Program-made: the position numbers and the translations under genes
Notes under the pieces: model-generated
What the model saw: the letters and a program-made list of their open reading frames with translations, nothing else
The model's database searches: none
What the model was told of the DNA's origin: nothing
Assembly: GCA_956465555.1 (NCBI GenBank)
Contig: OY101115.1
Location: 3,224,001-3,288,000, forward strand
Reading direction: 5' to 3'
From: Nitzschia sp. pyKryTriq1
Lineage: Eukaryota > Bacillariophyta > Bacillariophyceae > Bacillariales > Bacillariaceae
DNA: 64,000 nucleotides
Shown here: positions 40,306-50,327 of the stretch, in pieces
Numbering within the stretch: the first letter of the stretch is position 1
Layout: every line of letters starts with the position of its first letter

Positions 40306-40806
40306 ATGGGATCTTCCATGAGCAGTCACTCCACGCGGTGCGATCCGCCGCCTCCTCCATCGCTGAAAACTGCGACTGGAAACGCCCCGCATAACTCACT
40401 GGAAGCGCCACCGGCGTTATACCGCCCAATGTCATTCGAAGAAAAGTTATATGATAAGGTGTGTTATTTGGTGGATCATTGACGTCTTGTTATCTTTGTG
40501 TGTGTTCTAAAAACTCCTTCTGACCTGCTTTTTGCAATGACGTTGTTATTGTAGTTTCGAAAACAACCGTTGGTACCAATTGGCTGCGCAGCGACAGCAT
40601 ACTTTTTGGCCTCTGGTATTCGGTCATTCCAAAAGCGAGACCCAATGAGAGCACAAAAAATGATGAGAGCCCGAGTGGGCGCACAGTTTGCTACTCTCGC
40701 TACGTTCGTTTACTATGTGGGGCTCAATAATGTCAATTTTGATATTGCACCTGCGTACTACAGGGCACAAGAGGCTAAGGAGAAGCAGAAATCGAGTAAA
40801 GATTAG
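40306..40806 (+). CDS. HIG1-domain mitochondrial protein
   Basis: Two exons, 40306-40458 and 40555-40806 (donor GTGTGT, acceptor TTATTGTAG, phase 0), give 134 residues. Exon 2 is a HIG1 domain: FRKQPLVPIGCAATAYFLAS, a second hydrophobic segment (GAQFATLATFVYYVG), and between them AQKMMRARVGAQ, which fits the family signature Q-x3-R-x-R-x3-Q exactly. HIG1/Rcf1 proteins sit in the mitochondrial inner membrane and assist cytochrome c oxidase and supercomplex assembly. Exon 1 encodes a Pro-rich, non-conserved N-terminus. The first ATG after the upstream non-ATG frame was used. Confidence 0.92.
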
Positions 40807-41206
40807 GGTTCCAACCACGAATTTAAGAATTGTAGTAACACGAGCTTCTGAAGGGACGAGATACGATGAAACTTTGCGTATAATATCGGCAGCAGTAGCG
40901 ATCGATACTCTACCTGCTGGAGAGAGTGCTCTTCACTGCTCCAGTTTCGTCGGGAAGACATCTCCACGAGTAAAGGGCCATTTGGTTGATCATCTGCACT
41001 TTTCATTGTCTTGGTCTACTCTAGCTAGTATGGCTATTAGAGGGGGGGAATTGAGACGAGAATAGTACAAGTACTACTTTACCGGTACCGCGTACCGGCA
41101 GGCACATCAATTTACAAGAAGTAGAAAGACGGAAGCCTTCTTGGACGAACCGGTGCCGTTTGGAATCAAAGAGATGATGAATGTAGGAACTCGCTCCTCA
41201 GGGCGA
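40807..41206. other. intergenic, no gene seen
   Basis: Spacer between the HIG1 gene and tRNA-Pro. TACCGGTACCGCGTACCGG-type palindromic clusters lie near 41078-41100. Confidence 0.5.
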
Positions 41207-41280
41207 GGTCCACTTGGTCTAGAGGCATGATTCCTGCTTCGGGTGCAGGAGGTCCCGGGTTCGATTCCCGGAGTGGACCT
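41207..41280 (+). tRNA. tRNA-Pro (anticodon CGG)
   Basis: A seven-pair acceptor stem, GGTCCAC with GTGGACC, is perfect. The anticodon stem CCTGC/GCAGG encloses TTCGGGT (anticodon CGG). The T arm is CCGGGTTCGATTCCCGG. The layout, with a short variable loop and no intron, is the usual eukaryotic tRNA-Pro. Six T residues at 41289-41294 act as the Pol III terminator. Confidence 0.96.
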
Positions 41281-42433
41281 TTCCATAATTTTTTCCCCTT
41301 GCTTGGCCTATGTACTGTACCGGTACAGGTATGACCGCCTTCCATCAAACCATGCTACAACGGGCCACAAACTTCAAAGCTAAAGAGATTAGTAGAGTTG
41401 CATGGCAAATCATCTTTTCTTGAAATTCTGCACCGATTTTTGGTTGTCTTGAAATTCTACGCCCTTTCTTGTTTGTCATCTCTTAAAACAGATGATGCTC
41501 CTTGAATTTATTTGCAGTCTTTTCCTCTCTTAACGGAGGAGGATGCTCCTTGTCATGTATTTGCAGTCTTCTTGGAAGAAATATCCAATGAAAAGCAAAT
41601 TATGGTGATTTGCATGCCGGATGACGCACTACTAGTAGAGATTATGGTAGCTGGCAAGAGGAGAGCATAAAGAAGGAGTTCTATCAAGAAGCAATCATCT
41701 CATACTTTGTCCTATGGTACTAGTATGAGGAAGTACAGTACGAGGAGTACCGGTAGACAGTACCAGTACTCTACCAGGTACAAGTACTGTACCAGGTACT
41801 GTGATTGTACCTGGACTGGTTCCTACCGGTACCACTACCGGTACCAGGGATGAATAAACAACTTGGGATGTGCAACGTTCCGTTCGTGGAGTCCAGGAGC
41901 AACAAGACGGCCGCGCGATAGCTCGTTACCGGGTAGACCTATGGACACCATCATGATGATGATGATGATGATGATTCATGGTGGTGTTGCGTCGTCCGTC
42001 ATCGTCGGTTTTTGAAGACTGCGTTGTCGTCGTGCACGAGGCGCGAGGTCGTGACCCAGAGTGGCACACGTACCTGTAGAAATCCACGCGAAAATAGTAC
42101 CGCTGGTACTTGTACTATACTACACCGGTACCGTCTGGATGTCAAGGTAGAGAGGTACGAGTACGAGTACGAGTAGAGTAAGCGAGGGTCACAAATACCC
42201 GGTACGAATAATAATAGTCACAACAAGGATCTTGGAATGACCGACGGGCACCACCAAGGCTTGAATGCCGCCTACTAGGAGTACAAGTAGTACAGCTTGG
42301 GATAGATCTTCTTTCACCCCCGCCGACGAAAGACCATTATTTCGCTAATCAACACTCAAGTCTAAGTTGTAGCAACAAAGCTTTCTCTTTCTCCAACTCC
42401 CAATACCAATACCAACAGCAAAAATACAATACA
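41281..42433. other. long intergenic region with repeats and palindromes
   Basis: No gene. Imperfect tandem repeats occupy 41414-41482 (unit near TCTTGAAATTCT) and 41487-41580 (unit near GATGCTCCTTG..TTTGCAGTCTT). The densest GTAC/ACCGGT cluster of the window is at 41715-41850. A (GAT)n microsatellite lies at about 41953-41976. The last 100 bases are the 5' UTR of the EF-hand gene. Confidence 0.6.
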
Positions 42434-42862
42434 ATGTCGAAGGGTGAATGGCAAAACATTTTCAACACCATTGACGAGGAAGGTCTTGGATATATTCCTC
42501 CCGGAAAGATGGGTCTTGCTGTCCGAGCGGCTGGAGGATACCCCACGGAAGATCAAGTTAAGACGATGATCTCAAAGGCAGACCCTTCCGGTTCTGGAAA
42601 GATCAAGATCGATGACTTTTGCAAACAAATGGAATGGATCAATGCTGTGAACCCCTTTGATCTCCACGAAATCGGGGCCTCCTTCAAGGTTTTCGACAAG
42701 GATGACAACGGCTGCATTTCGAAGACCGAATTGGCCCACATTCTCACCAGTATGGGTGACAAACTGACGTATGAGGAAGCCGAAGAATTTATCAAGGAAG
42801 CATACCTGAACAAGGATGGTTTGATCGATTACATGTCCTTTTTGCGACAAGTTACGGAATAA
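42434..42862 (+). CDS. EF-hand protein, calmodulin / myosin light chain-like
   Basis: Single exon, 142 residues, slightly shorter than calmodulin (149). Four EF-hand positions can be traced. The third loop (residues 88-99, DKDDNGCISKTE) is canonical for calcium binding. The second (50-61, DPSGSGKIKIDD) is nearly canonical, with Asp in place of the final Glu. The first and fourth are degenerate (IDEEGLGYI; NKDGLIDY). One or two working sites, and loss of the calmodulin-type first loop, are typical of myosin essential light chains and calmodulin-like proteins. The partner is unknown. A short leader rich in CCAATACCAA precedes the ATG. Confidence 0.88.
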   Translation: MSKGEWQNIFNTIDEEGLGYIPPGKMGLAVRAAGGYPTEDQVKTMISKADPSGSGKIKIDDFCKQMEWINAVNPFDLHEIGASFKVFDKDDNGCISKTELAHILTSMGDKLTYEEAEEFIKEAYLNKDGLIDYMSFLRQVTE

Positions 42863-43985
42863 CTCTCCGAGTACTAGTCTAGTGTCCGTAGATGCCTTAT
42901 CATAGATTTATCACATTATGTATTCTGCAATCATTTCCCTGAAAGTATGCTGTGCGAGTAGTCAGAAATATTGTGTTGCGAATATCCTGAGAGCGGGCTT
43001 GTACGAGTATGAAGTAAAGACATCGGCGGGTGGTGCTACTAGCTAGAAGTTCGTAAAAAGAAGTACTCCGTATGAGTACTGTACCCGAGTACGGGACAGC
43101 CAGTGTTCTGTCTCGGGAAGTTTCGGCATTTCTCCTCTACAAGAGAGTGCGGCAATAAATGCGATAATGAATCATCGTAGACAGTCTAGGTAAGACTGCT
43201 GGGACTACTATAAGCTCGGGTGCAAAAACAAAAATAGTACCGGTATAGTAAGATACTATTTCAGGTCTTCTAGTCTACAAGAGAGTGCGGCAATAAATGC
43301 GATAATGAATCATCGTAGACAGTCTAGGTAAGACTGCTGGGACTACTATAAGCTCGGGTGCAATAACAAAAATAGTACCGGTATAGTAAGATACTATTTC
43401 AGGTCTTCTAGTACTAGTTGGGGCGCTCAGTGGTATTTGATCTCCATACGTACGAATACTCATAGTACTCGCCGTTGCGTACATTTCCACTCGTCCACAT
43501 ATGGTACTGTACTCATACTGTATATTGTACAACTATCTATGCTATTGTACGAAGCCATGATGTTTAATGTGTACCTGGTAGTTTGCTGTCTACAAGAATA
43601 CTACCGGTAGCTACTAGAGCACTCTCATCAAACTGAAGCGGGAATTGTTTGGTCGGCTGAGTCGTTTGGGCCGTTAGCCAAACAATACCGGTGCGGCAAG
43701 AGGCGGCAAACAGCGACAAACAATAATGAGCACGTCTATCGTTTTCGCACTCACTACAAGTACTCACGCTTGCTTGGCGCACGACTAAACTCAAAACGAC
43801 CACAAAAATATTGACACGACGGCAATAACGGCAAAACAAAAAGCAAGCATACCTTTCAACCAAAGGGCATTTCCAAACTCAACCTCATTTCGTCTCACAG
43901 GAGCCGAAGGAAGGAAGGAAGGAAGGAAGAATCATCAAGCAAGCAAGCAATCCATCCATCCATCCATCAATCCTCCCCAGCAACC
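42863..43985. other. intergenic region with 138-bp tandem duplication and simple repeats
   Basis: No supported gene. A 138-bp tandem duplication is annotated separately. (AAGG)n, (GCAA)n and (CATC)n simple repeats run from about 43910 to 43972 in the likely 5' UTR of the RING gene. Confidence 0.6.
43137..43412. repeat. 138-bp tandem duplication
   Basis: Two adjacent copies (43137-43274 and 43275-43412) differ at one position that I can see. Each includes GTACCGGTATAG and an internal AAATGCGATAATG. It looks like a recent local duplication without coding content. Confidence 0.95.
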
Positions 43986-46037
43986 ATGAGCTCTCGGTTC
44001 TCTTTTTCCAACTTGCCTTGGGTCCACAATATTCAAAATGCGGTCGATTCAGCGGTGCATGACATTGCTAGGGCAGCGGGCGGTGTTGCCGAAAGTTTCC
44101 GGGGACCGGGGCACAGTCCTCAAAATCAACAGCAACAGCAACAGCAGCAGCCCCCCTTTCCGTTCTTCTTTCCACAAGCGACCACACAGCCACCTCCAGC
44201 AGCCGCAGCGAGCACACAAAGAACACCAGCAGCATCGGCCCGAGCAATTCGTCAGCTTCCCACGATTCTGGTGGCACCCGAGGATCTTGTTGATGAAAAT
44301 AATCGAGAATGTTGCATATGTATGGAACCGTGAGTTGTACCAGTGTCGTGCATGTGCCTTCCAATACGATTCATGCTATGTGTTTCTCTTGTTCCTCTTG
44401 GTCTCATGATCGCATTATTTTTCATTACAACCATACTTTCCGTCATGTTCAGGAATTGTCTAGGCGAAAAGGTCACTCGACTTCCCTGCGCCCACATTTT
44501 TCATTCCACTTGCATTGTCGATTGGCTTCGAAACCATCATTGTACCTGTCCGATATGTAGGTACGAGCTGCCGACCGATGATCCTATGTATGAAGCAGGG
44601 CGAGCAGAACGGATGCAGGCGCGGAAACCACGATTTGCCAGATACGAATTGGAACGAATGTCGATAAAGGAGCTTGTCAATCTCAATCGAGGTCGAGCGC
44701 TTGGAATCGGGGAAAAGAAAGATTTGATTCAATTTTTGATCGACAACGAACGGATAGATCTCATCCCTGCACCCGAACCAGTAGAATACAGAATGAAAGA
44801 TCTCAAAGCTATGAGGATCTCTGAATTGAAAAGAGCAATGGCAAGTGCGGGCGTCTTTTTTCATGCGAAAGACGTCATTGAAAAGTCGGACATGATTACT
44901 ATCTTTCTCAATAGCGGTCGACTGAATGTGCTTCCTGTGGATGACGAAATCGAACAAGCAGCAGTCAACCAAGACTTCATCGTGCCCCCCATGAACAAGG
45001 ATGACGAGAGTTCTCGCACATCGCAGAAAGTCAGGCTACCTTCGAAACGACCTCTTGTCGAAACGGTGGACGAAGACGAATGTTCCGAAACTGCTGACAG
45101 AGAAAAACGCCCTGCGAATTATGATGACCATCCCACACCAGTTGTGATGTTCCCAGAAGTGACAAGCCCCGTAGCATCGAGAACTGGATTGCAGACGGGT
45201 GGGTGTGGTGACGAGACGCCTCGGACAAGTCGATCGACTTCTCTGTCAGGGTTGTCGGATGAACCAGAAGCGGCTTCAAGTTCTCAACAGGAGGGGACAT
45301 CAGATCCCACGCAGCCGAATTTGGATTCCGGGGAAAGTTATCCATCTGGCCCACAGGTTTTAGAACAGTCGCGCCAGATGTCGGCAGAGAATGCGGTGTC
45401 TAGTCCAGGGGGTACTTCTTGTAGTGACATGTCCATCGATGAACTTGAACCGGCTCGCGATACATTGATTCCTACTTCTGCTGATCCTCCTCTTGCTGAA
45501 CCACAGCTCTCAACGGAAACACAAGGATCGGCAGCTGTCCTTGCACCAGAAGAATCCACGCATGTCCCCAACGAGCCACAACTAGCAGATTGCCCCCTGG
45601 GAGAATATTCGGTTGCCCAGCTACTATCCCTCGGTCGCGAAGCCAACATCGATCTTTCATCCTGCTTTGAGAGAAGTGAGATGGTCAATATTCTGGTAGC
45701 CGCTGGTGTTACTGGACGTGCACACGTAGATCTTCGCCGTTCCAGGTTTGCCAATTGGAGTGTTTCCCAACTTCGTGCAGTGGCCTCAGAAGTGAACATC
45801 GACCTGTCGGGATGCAGCGATCAAACGGAGATTGTTGATCGGATCCTAGGAGAGGCCAACTCGGAACGTCCTCATCTACGAAATTATCTCCGCGTTTTGT
45901 CGCCGTTGACCACATCAAGTCTCTCTCAGCTACGCGCTACTGCCCGGGACTGGGATGTCGATATTTCCGACTGTTTGGAAATGGAAGAAATCATCCAGCG
46001 CCTTATTTCACGGGCCAACCAGTTCGGTATTTGCTGA
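43986..46037 (+). CDS. RING-H2 protein with SAP-like repeats (putative E3 ligase)
   Basis: Two exons, 43986-44329 and 44453-46037 (donor GTGAGT, acceptor GTTCAG, phase 2), give 642 residues. The intron interrupts the RING. Spliced, it reads ECCICMEP then NCLGEKVTRLPCAHIFH, STCIVDWL and CPICRYE: a complete C3H2C3 RING for binding a ubiquitin-conjugating enzyme. The N-terminus is Gln/Pro/Ala-rich with a run of eight Gln. After the RING come at least five short helical repeats with an S-(x)-x-L start: MSIKELVNLNRGRALGIGEK, MRISELKRAMASAGVFF, YSVAQLLSLGREANIDLSSC, WSVSQLRAVASEVNIDLSGC and SSLSQLRATARDWDVDISDC. They resemble SAP-type folds and probably bind substrate or nucleic acid. A Ser-rich acidic linker separates repeats two and three. 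Confidence 0.88.
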
Positions 46038-46286
46038 TGGTGTTTTCCTAGAGAGGCTGGAAATACAGACAGGATGTACGCTATTAGCCAATCCTGTTTG
46101 TGAGTAAATGGTTACAACCCAGCTATATTAGTTCTACTAAAATTGTCTAGAGCAAGCTGTCCCTGTCGATAGCATATAACACTGTAGGTCCTCTTTTCTC
46201 TCTGGCGTTCGGCACTGCTCCATTACTTTATTCTTGAAGAAGAGGAAGACCGTAATTCAGAAGCCCGATTTGTTTGAATTCTCTTA
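46038..46286. other. short convergent intergenic region
   Basis: 249 bases between the RING gene and the phytocyanin gene stop codons. Nothing notable. Confidence 0.5.
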
Positions 46287-46748
46287 TCAGAGGAAAAAAG
46301 AGACCATCATGATGGCACACAAACTCATCATAGCCGTGCCATGTCCATGGGGGGCTGCCGCATCACCAGCGGGTTCTTCTGGTTCCTCCGGGTCAACTTC
46401 GATGGAAAAGGTCACGATTTGCCCTCCCTGACAATGTCCTGGGGTTTGACAGGCGAATGTAATTGACTCACCGCTGAGCTCAGGAGGAACCTTGTAGGTC
46501 TGAGGAGAGGTATCACCGAGGAAGACAGACTCTTCCTCATCGCAAGTCCCAGATGGATTGACGAAGACGTTGTGGTTAGCGCCTTCCGCCCACGTGAATG
46601 TCAAGATGTCACCCACTTTGGCGGTCATGTTGGGAAATGGCTGACCTAGAGGAGCCCAATCCGGGATTTCCACCACAGCCGCGTCGGAATGGGCGACATG
46701 GGCGCTCAACCAATACAAGAAGGTTGTCGAGAGTAGAGAAAACTTCAT
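46287..46748 (-). CDS. phytocyanin-like blue copper protein, probably GPI-anchored
   Basis: Single exon, 153 residues. Signal peptide (MKFSLLSTTFLYWLSAHVAHS), then a cupredoxin domain of about 100 residues. Copper ligands appear as His in GANHNVFV, Cys and His in FACQTPGHCQGGQ, with Gln in the usual Met position as in stellacyanins. Two further Cys (GTCDEEE and HCQGG) could form the phytocyanin disulfide. After an acidic Pro/Glu linker the C-terminus is hydrophobic (TAMMSLCAIMMVSFFL) without a basic tail, as expected of a GPI-attachment signal. It is probably a cell-surface electron carrier or copper binder. Confidence 0.9.
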   Translation of the reverse strand: MKFSLLSTTFLYWLSAHVAHSDAAVVEIPDWAPLGQPFPNMTAKVGDILTFTWAEGANHNVFVNPSGTCDEEESVFLGDTSPQTYKVPPELSGESITFACQTPGHCQGGQIVTFSIEVDPEEPEEPAGDAAAPHGHGTAMMSLCAIMMVSFFL

Positions 46749-47942
46749 CTTGGTCGAAAGCTCTGGAGTAAAAAATGAAAGTGATAAGAACGAAAATGAA
46801 CTCTTTCTTTAACGAGTATTGTTGGCACATAGTGGAATACCGTGCGTTGTGGGCTTCGCCATTCAAAATTTTCCTCGTTTGGACATCAGGGGTTGTGCTT
46901 TCCTTTTTCAGCATTTGCCATTTCGTAACGAATTCTTTGGGCGCGAGTGCACGATTTCATTAACCCCTGAATGCACTTGGGCACGCCGAACGAGTTCTTG
47001 ACCGACAATCTTCGGCAGGATCTTCGGCATCAACGAAACCTCCGTCCGATTGGCCACACTCCGAGCTCGGAATGAATCGATCCTGTCAAACAAGTGCAAG
47101 GCAAAAAAATGATGACTAGTACGAGTAGTACAGTACTTGTGACATATCTGCTTTACCTACCGGTACCAGATACATCCCAATCTGCTCTGGCTCTCTTCTA
47201 GAGATTTCTTGGGATCAATTGATGTTGGGCAGCTCCCTTTGAGTCTAGAGAGGGGACTAAGAGTAGATTGCTGCAAGAACTGCAGGATAATGTGTGTTCT
47301 GGCATAGTAGTATCTTACTACCTACTATTTCGGCTGGATACTGCAGCAAATAAGAGGATCTTGCTACAGCAGTAGCTTCGACCAATCATTTTTACAGGGA
47401 ACACGGAAAGCCCACAAGTCACACCACGACTACAGTACTACTCGTACATAACTGTACCTGGTACTGGTACTTATTGTAGTCATCTACTCTCGCGTACAGC
47501 GTGAACCGAGAAGACCCACCCAAGAGCACCCCCCCTGGTAACGTGTCTTGTCTGTACCAGTAGGTACTGTACAAGGCGTACGCTCTAGCGCCTGCGTACG
47601 ACAACGGGTACCGGTACAGTACGAGAGTACACAGGGTCTACCCGCCCCCGGGGTACAAGTATAAGTATGAGTATGAGTATGAACGAACGATAAAACACGA
47701 GAACGAAGTCTCATGCTAAAACAACAAAGGGGGTGGGACAACATGACAGACAGCACCAACATTACTTTGACGTCGCGTCTCTCTTGTTGTTCCTCGCCCG
47801 TGGCTCCTTTGCTTTTCCAATTTCATTTTCGGAGGGGTTAAAGTAAGGAGTTGTTGTTGATATTTGGATTGGTGTACTTCGTGCAGTATCTGTGGTGCAT
47901 CGAAGGTCCTCCCGGAATATAACTACGGATATCAGGTGAATT
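46749..47942. other. long intergenic region, no gene seen
   Basis: Nearly 1.2 kb of divergent spacer. ACCGGTACC and GTACTGGTAC clusters lie at 47115-47165 and 47440-47680, with a short TATGAGTATGAG run near 47660. No family-like frame. Confidence 0.5.
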
Positions 47943-48557
47943 ATGTGCCAAGCTCAAGATCAACCGCAGCGGCGGCATCGAGCCGTTTACCTTGCTCCCA
48001 CTGCAGGCCTTTGGCATCAACAACAGCAGCAGCGAACACAACAACCGCCGGCTGGAGAAAATGGAGAAGAAGGGTTACCCCCACCTCCTGAGCCTCTGGG
48101 CGACCTTGGTATTCCGCTTTTGTTGGAAGTTCCGTATTCCTCGGCCGTGACGGTGTCACCGCCCTCGAGTGGAGAGGCGTCATACCACGAATTTCAGCAC
48201 CAGCTCTATCAATCGCCTCCTCCACCCGCCGGACCGCCACGAACGTTTCGTCATCAGGTGATGGATGCTTTATCCGGGATGTATCATGGTTTTGTGGATT
48301 TTTTCTTGTTGCTGGTGGTTTGTTTTATGGGGTTATTCTTTTACGACGTGGAAGTGAAAGTGGTTCAAGCAGATCGGCAACGATCTCGTGCCCGTCAGCG
48401 TCGAGGGCGAGTCATTATTCGAACTAATGAGCGGCAGCGACAACAGCAGGAGCCTCGGGGACTGATGACAAATTTGCTTCGAACGCCGCCGCGGTCAGGG
48501 AATTTTTCTTGGGCGAGTCAACCACAAGATCAGGTCAGCTGGGATCACATAGTATGA
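47943..48557 (+). CDS. single-pass membrane protein, hypothetical
   Basis: Single exon, 204 residues. The N-terminal 110 residues are Gln/Pro-rich and disordered (QQQQQ, PPPPEP, SPPPPAGPP). One strong membrane span is at about 112-133 (GFVDFFLLLVVCFMGLFFYD). A very basic segment (RQRSRARQRRGRVIIRTNER) follows, then a short tail. There is no signal peptide, so a tail-proximal anchor with the Pro-rich part in the cytosol is plausible. No family was recognised. The clear ATG and coherent composition support a real gene. Confidence 0.6.
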   Translation: MCQAQDQPQRRHRAVYLAPTAGLWHQQQQQRTQQPPAGENGEEGLPPPPEPLGDLGIPLLLEVPYSSAVTVSPPSSGEASYHEFQHQLYQSPPPPAGPPRTFRHQVMDALSGMYHGFVDFFLLLVVCFMGLFFYDVEVKVVQADRQRSRARQRRGRVIIRTNERQRQQQEPRGLMTNLLRTPPRSGNFSWASQPQDQVSWDHIV

Positions 48558-49035
48558 ATGACAGTGATGATTCGGATTTCGCATTATTTCCTTTCCTTGC
48601 CGCAAGGCATGGCATGGCCCACTGTGTGCCAATTGGTCCACAACCGCACCCTTTGTGTCTTTCAATGCTGCAAGGGCACCGAGGACCTCTGTTCTCAATC
48701 GTCACCAAGAGTGCCCTTACAATTTCGGATCACCAAGGACCGACCTCTTGTTTCGAGTCGTGACGGAAAGGCATCAACCTCCGGAGAGAATGGCTACGAG
48801 CTTCTCCTACTCTAGCTAGAGTGTAACTTCGCTACTCGTACAGTGGACAAGCCGACGGGAACTACTTCCTGCAACGCAGGCTTAACTAGAAGATTAACAA
48901 CAGCCTTGGACCCTCATAGAGATAAAATGAGTCTTGTTGTTATAAAATCCGATGAAAATATAGTTTGCGATAGCAGGCATCACGGTATCTATCCCGCATG
49001 GTACAGAATACAACCAAAAGCCGAGAACTCAATCC
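48558..49035. other. convergent intergenic region, no gene seen
   Basis: Spacer between the two neighbouring stop codons. Open frames crossing it lack family features. Confidence 0.5.
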
Positions 49036-50327
49036 TTACGGATCAGAATCAGGCACCGGAGAGGAACCCACGTTTGCAGCGACTGTCGGTGTGGAATTGT
49101 GATTTGCACTGCTCGACCCATGTTCCGTTCGTTGCTTCTTGTGGACAGGTCCTTCCGGAATCAAATCCGCCGCGGCCTTCAAAACTGGGATACAAAGATG
49201 CGGGTAATTCTTCATCTCTTCTTCGAAAGTGGTGTTTCCCGTCACCAGTCGAAGATTAGCCATGATGAATTCAATGCATGCCCTTGAAAGGCGCTGGGCA
49301 TTGAAGTCCTCGGTAGCGCCGTACATGCGAGCCACTGTGTTGACAGTCATGTGATTCCGGATAAGTTCATGCTCCACAAGACGCTTCAAATCTCTAAGAA
49401 GCCATTTGTCTGATAAATGCAGTATGCTGAGCAGGTCGTCAGTGGCGATGTTTCGAATGTCAGCCACTCGGTTGGTGTAGATGAACTCCAGCATGCAACG
49501 AATGTGCAATGGCGTGAAATTTGGCTCTACTTTGATCGTGCATTCTTCCGATTCCCGAAAGGCGATTCTGGATGACTTTCCGCCAACTGCTTTACGGAAG
49601 AGCGCCTTAAAGTACTCCGTCCGGGCGGTCAAAATGCACTTGTGCGCCCGAATCTCAATAGAACCAGGGCGGTCCTCCAGGTCCTCCTTTTCATCGGTAT
49701 CCATGCTCGCGCCACTATCTTCAGGATGAACAAGAAAGATGCAGTCCATGTGTTCTTCGTCCTCTAATAGCTCTCGCATATCCTTGAAGAACTCGTCGTC
49801 ATCGGCAGCTGCCTCCGGAGCTTCTGGCTTTCGTCGTTTTCGCACCATGATGGTGTCCCCTCGCTGGAGCTGCACAGACTCCGGAGTGTCCTCATTCTCT
49901 AAAGGGTTTACGAAATAGTACTCCAGGTCGTCCTTTCTCAATCCATGGTACTTTGCATAGTGGCGGAAAAGTGACGAGAAGCGCTGCGTCTTCAGCATCA
50001 AGCAGGAGTAATTCGTCTCGGCTGTCACGCGCTGAATCGTATTCTCGGACCCGCTCAAGTACAAGTCTTCCTCTGCCTGTGAACATAAACGAGACGAAAC
50101 AAAAGTGAGATCACTATTGTTTCCTGATAGAAAAATCAAGCTGAAAATGAACCACCGGAAAGCCTAGGAGCGAAATCCCAGTTTTCGCCAAGTTCGCCAG
50201 GCATTGCAAAAGGGAGGATAAAAGTTGTGACATATGAGATGTCTGCTCTCACCTTGACTGTGAATTCGACGTGCTCGTTCATTTGGCCGTTACCGCCACC
50301 GCCTTGTCTACCCCCATTGTTTGCCAT
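49036..50327 (-). CDS. SUMO-like / BTB fusion protein
   Basis: Two exons, 50327-50253 and 50076-49036 (donor GTGAGA, acceptor GTTCACAG, phase 0, intron 176 bases), give 371 residues. The intron lies inside a ubiquitin-like fold of SUMO type (about 15-97): HVEFTVK then AEEDLYL, MLKTQRFSSLFRHYAKYHGL, the SUMO-like turn NEDTPESVQLQRGDTIMV, with no di-Gly end. A BTB/POZ domain follows (about 118-240): MDCIFLVHP, EIRAHKCILTARTEYFKALF, MLEFIYTNRV and SDKWLLRDLKRLVEHELI, then a short BACK-like helical part. BTB proteins are usually cullin-3 adaptors. The N-terminal SUMO-like domain would offer a second interaction surface. The C-terminus is a disordered Ser/Pro tail. Confidence 0.87.

Noticed and set aside
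41414-41580. Repeated TCTTGAAATTCT / GATGCTCCTTG units as a CRISPR-like array
   Set aside because: Only two imperfect copies of each unit with no regular spacers, in a eukaryotic genome. Simple tandem degeneration.
48843-49259. 138-codon plus-strand frame overlapping the BTB gene 3' end
   Set aside because: Antisense to the conserved exon over half its length and without recognisable features.
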